From a virus, in IMG/VR virus record IMGVR_UViG_3300036820_000627, positions 1 to 25,100 of that record: 25,100 nt of DNA; one strand, 5' to 3'. Below, in pieces: positions 24,215 through 25,100 of this stretch. The translations under genes and the position numbers were made by a program. Positions within the stretch are counted from its first letter, which is position 1. Every line of letters starts with the position of its first letter. The notes under the pieces were generated by a model. The model made no database searches, was not told the origin of the DNA, and saw only the letters and a list, made by a program, of their open reading frames with translations.

Positions 24215-24462
24215 GCCGCCACGGGAGGCGGAAGCCGGCCCGCGAGCCGCACGCCGAGCGGCAGCCGATCGCGACGTGCCCGGCGTGCGGCAAGCGCGCA
24301 TTCGTGTCGAAGCGGGTGGCAAAGCTCGCCGCCCGGACGCGGTTCCCCGGGGAGAGGATGCGCTTCTACAGGTGTCCCGATCCGGATGTGGCGTGGTGGC
24401 ACATGACATCGCAGGATGCGGAGCGCTCTGCGGCGATGCGGCGCCGCCACAGCTTGACATGA
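24211..24462 (+). CDS. Basic zinc-ribbon protein
   Basis: An 83-residue protein from GTG 24211 (GTGA overlap). CPACGKRAFVSKRVAKLAAR followed by a RMRFYRCPDPDVAWWHM segment fits a small treble-clef or zinc ribbon. Very Arg/Lys rich. Last gene of the 23531 operon. Function unknown. Confidence 0.66.
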   Translation: MSRHGRRKPAREPHAERQPIATCPACGKRAFVSKRVAKLAARTRFPGERMRFYRCPDPDVAWWHMTSQDAERSAAMRRRHSLT

Positions 24463-24483
24463 CCGTTCACGGCCATCTAGCGT
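24454..24483 (+). promoter_or_regulatory. Sigma70-type promoter for the HTH gene
   Basis: TTGACA at 24454-24459, 18-base spacer, TAGCGT at 24478-24483. The transcript would have a leader of about 35-40 bases with GGGGGA near the GTG at 24528. The -35 lies inside the end of the preceding gene. Confidence 0.7.
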
Positions 24484-24527
24484 GAGTACACACTGACAGC
24501 AATGTTCACGACAGGTCGGGGGACGAG

Positions 24528-24914
24528 GTGTTTGCCGGCGACGGGAGCGTGCTCGGAGAACTGGCGCAGATCGCGCAGGCCATGGGTACGAGCACGGAAG
24601 ATATCCTGGACCGGCTGCGCTCTGATGCGGCCGAGGCGCAGGCGCTCGCGAAGAGGCACCAGCGGCTCCAGGCGCTGCCCGTCTTCTACGGCCCGTCGGC
24701 CGTCGCGCGATGGTGCGGCGTCGGCCGGGCCGCCGTGAGCAACTGGCTGCAGCGCTACGACGACTTCCCCGAGCCTGCCGGGGTGGTGCGCGGCGCCGCC
24801 CGGGACGCCTTCTTCTGGCGGGGGGACCAGCGCGAGGACTGGATCCGCTGGGCGCATGGTCCCGAGCCCGTCCGCGACACGGTACCGGGAAAGCTCGTCG
24901 ACTGGCCGGAATGA
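24528..24914 (+). CDS. Helix-turn-helix DNA-binding protein
   Basis: A 128-residue protein from GTG 24528 with GGGGGA upstream. Residues ~50-80 (VFYGPSAVARWCGVGRAAVS then NWLQRYDDFPEPAGVV) form a winged helix-turn-helix of the excisionase/AlpA kind, with the basic wing around FFWRGDQREDWIRW. The N-terminal 45 residues are a helical extension. Likely a transcriptional regulator or recombination accessory factor. Has its own promoter and is followed by a HigA-like gene. Confidence 0.75.
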   Translation: MFAGDGSVLGELAQIAQAMGTSTEDILDRLRSDAAEAQALAKRHQRLQALPVFYGPSAVARWCGVGRAAVSNWLQRYDDFPEPAGVVRGAARDAFFWRGDQREDWIRWAHGPEPVRDTVPGKLVDWPE

Positions 24915-24935
24915 TCAGATGCCAAGGAAGAGAAC

Positions 24936-25100
24936 ATGGATACCGACATGAGCGACGCGCCGTATAAGCCGTTCGAGCCGGACTGGACCGTCTCGCCGGG
25001 GGAGATGCTCGCGGAAACGCTCGAGGACCGCGGCATCAGCCCCTTCGGGCTGGCCGGGGGACCGGGTTCCGTCGAGGACTCGTTCGGGGAAAGCTCGGCA
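24936..25100 (+). CDS. HigA-family antitoxin-like protein (partial, runs off the window)
   Basis: ATG 24936 follows GGAAG by a normal distance. The first 55 residues are visible. KPFEPDWTVSPGEMLAETLE followed by DRGIS is the N-terminal signature of HigA/VapI-type XRE antitoxins. The following GLAGGPGSVEDSFGESSA departs from the usual helix-turn-helix consensus, so it may be a diverged or degraded copy. No HigB-like gene is seen upstream. Confidence 0.6.
   Translation, partial: MDTDMSDAPYKPFEPDWTVSPGEMLAETLEDRGISPFGLAGGPGSVEDSFGESSA

Overview
The window looks like part of a large tailed-phage genome infecting a high-GC actinobacterium. The evidence is a large terminase at 21059-22687, a giant portal/MuF head protein at 8778-13154, strongly GC-rich codon use, many GTG and TTG starts, dense ATGA/GTGA overlaps, and many leaderless genes with a TANNNT box 6-8 bases before the start codon. 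No ribosomal or metabolic genes are present. A prophage cannot be excluded: there is an integrase-like N-terminal domain but no catalytic integrase.

Left part (280-6505): a very dense minus-strand tRNA array. I fold about 43 tRNAs covering all 20 amino acids, including initiator-like Met, Ile(TAT) and near-complete Ser, Arg, Pro, Thr and Gly sets. Many genes abut directly. The longer gaps mostly hold strong inverted repeats. Inside the array are a plus-strand LAGLIDADG homing endonuclease (2965-3900), whose last codons are the antisense of tRNA-Ser(GGA), and a few small or degraded ORFs. The most striking item is at 5811-5907. A complete tRNA-Arg is present as two halves in circularly permuted order, with the 3' half upstream of the 5' half, wedged without spacers between tRNA-Pro(CGG) and tRNA-Pro(GGG). 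About ten tRNAs carry C33 instead of the near-universal U33.

Middle part (6574-16731): a minus-strand operon upstream of the array encodes a T4-Pnkp-like 3'-phosphatase and a small protein that shares a segment with the portal. Next come the 1458-residue portal fused to 2H-phosphoesterase, ParB-like and MuF domains, a putative surface or tail protein, and short plus-strand clusters of small regulators and zinc proteins, several led by leaderless starts.

Right part (16665-25100): a long minus-strand operon starts at the terminase and runs through about 14 small, mostly uncharacterised genes chained by 4-base or longer overlaps; many are zinc-ribbon proteins and one is DUF6221-like. On the plus strand are a leaderless gene set from 22731, two sigma70-type promoters (23496, 24454), a Phd-like antitoxin, an HTH protein and a HigA-like antitoxin cut by the window end.

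How it may fit together: the array can supply a near-autonomous decoding set during infection. The 3'-phosphatase and the 2H phosphoesterase are both enzyme types that handle RNA ends, so an RNA-repair theme around the array is plausible. A nicked anticodon loop, as the permuted tRNA would produce, is the kind of substrate such enzymes serve. That link is inference.
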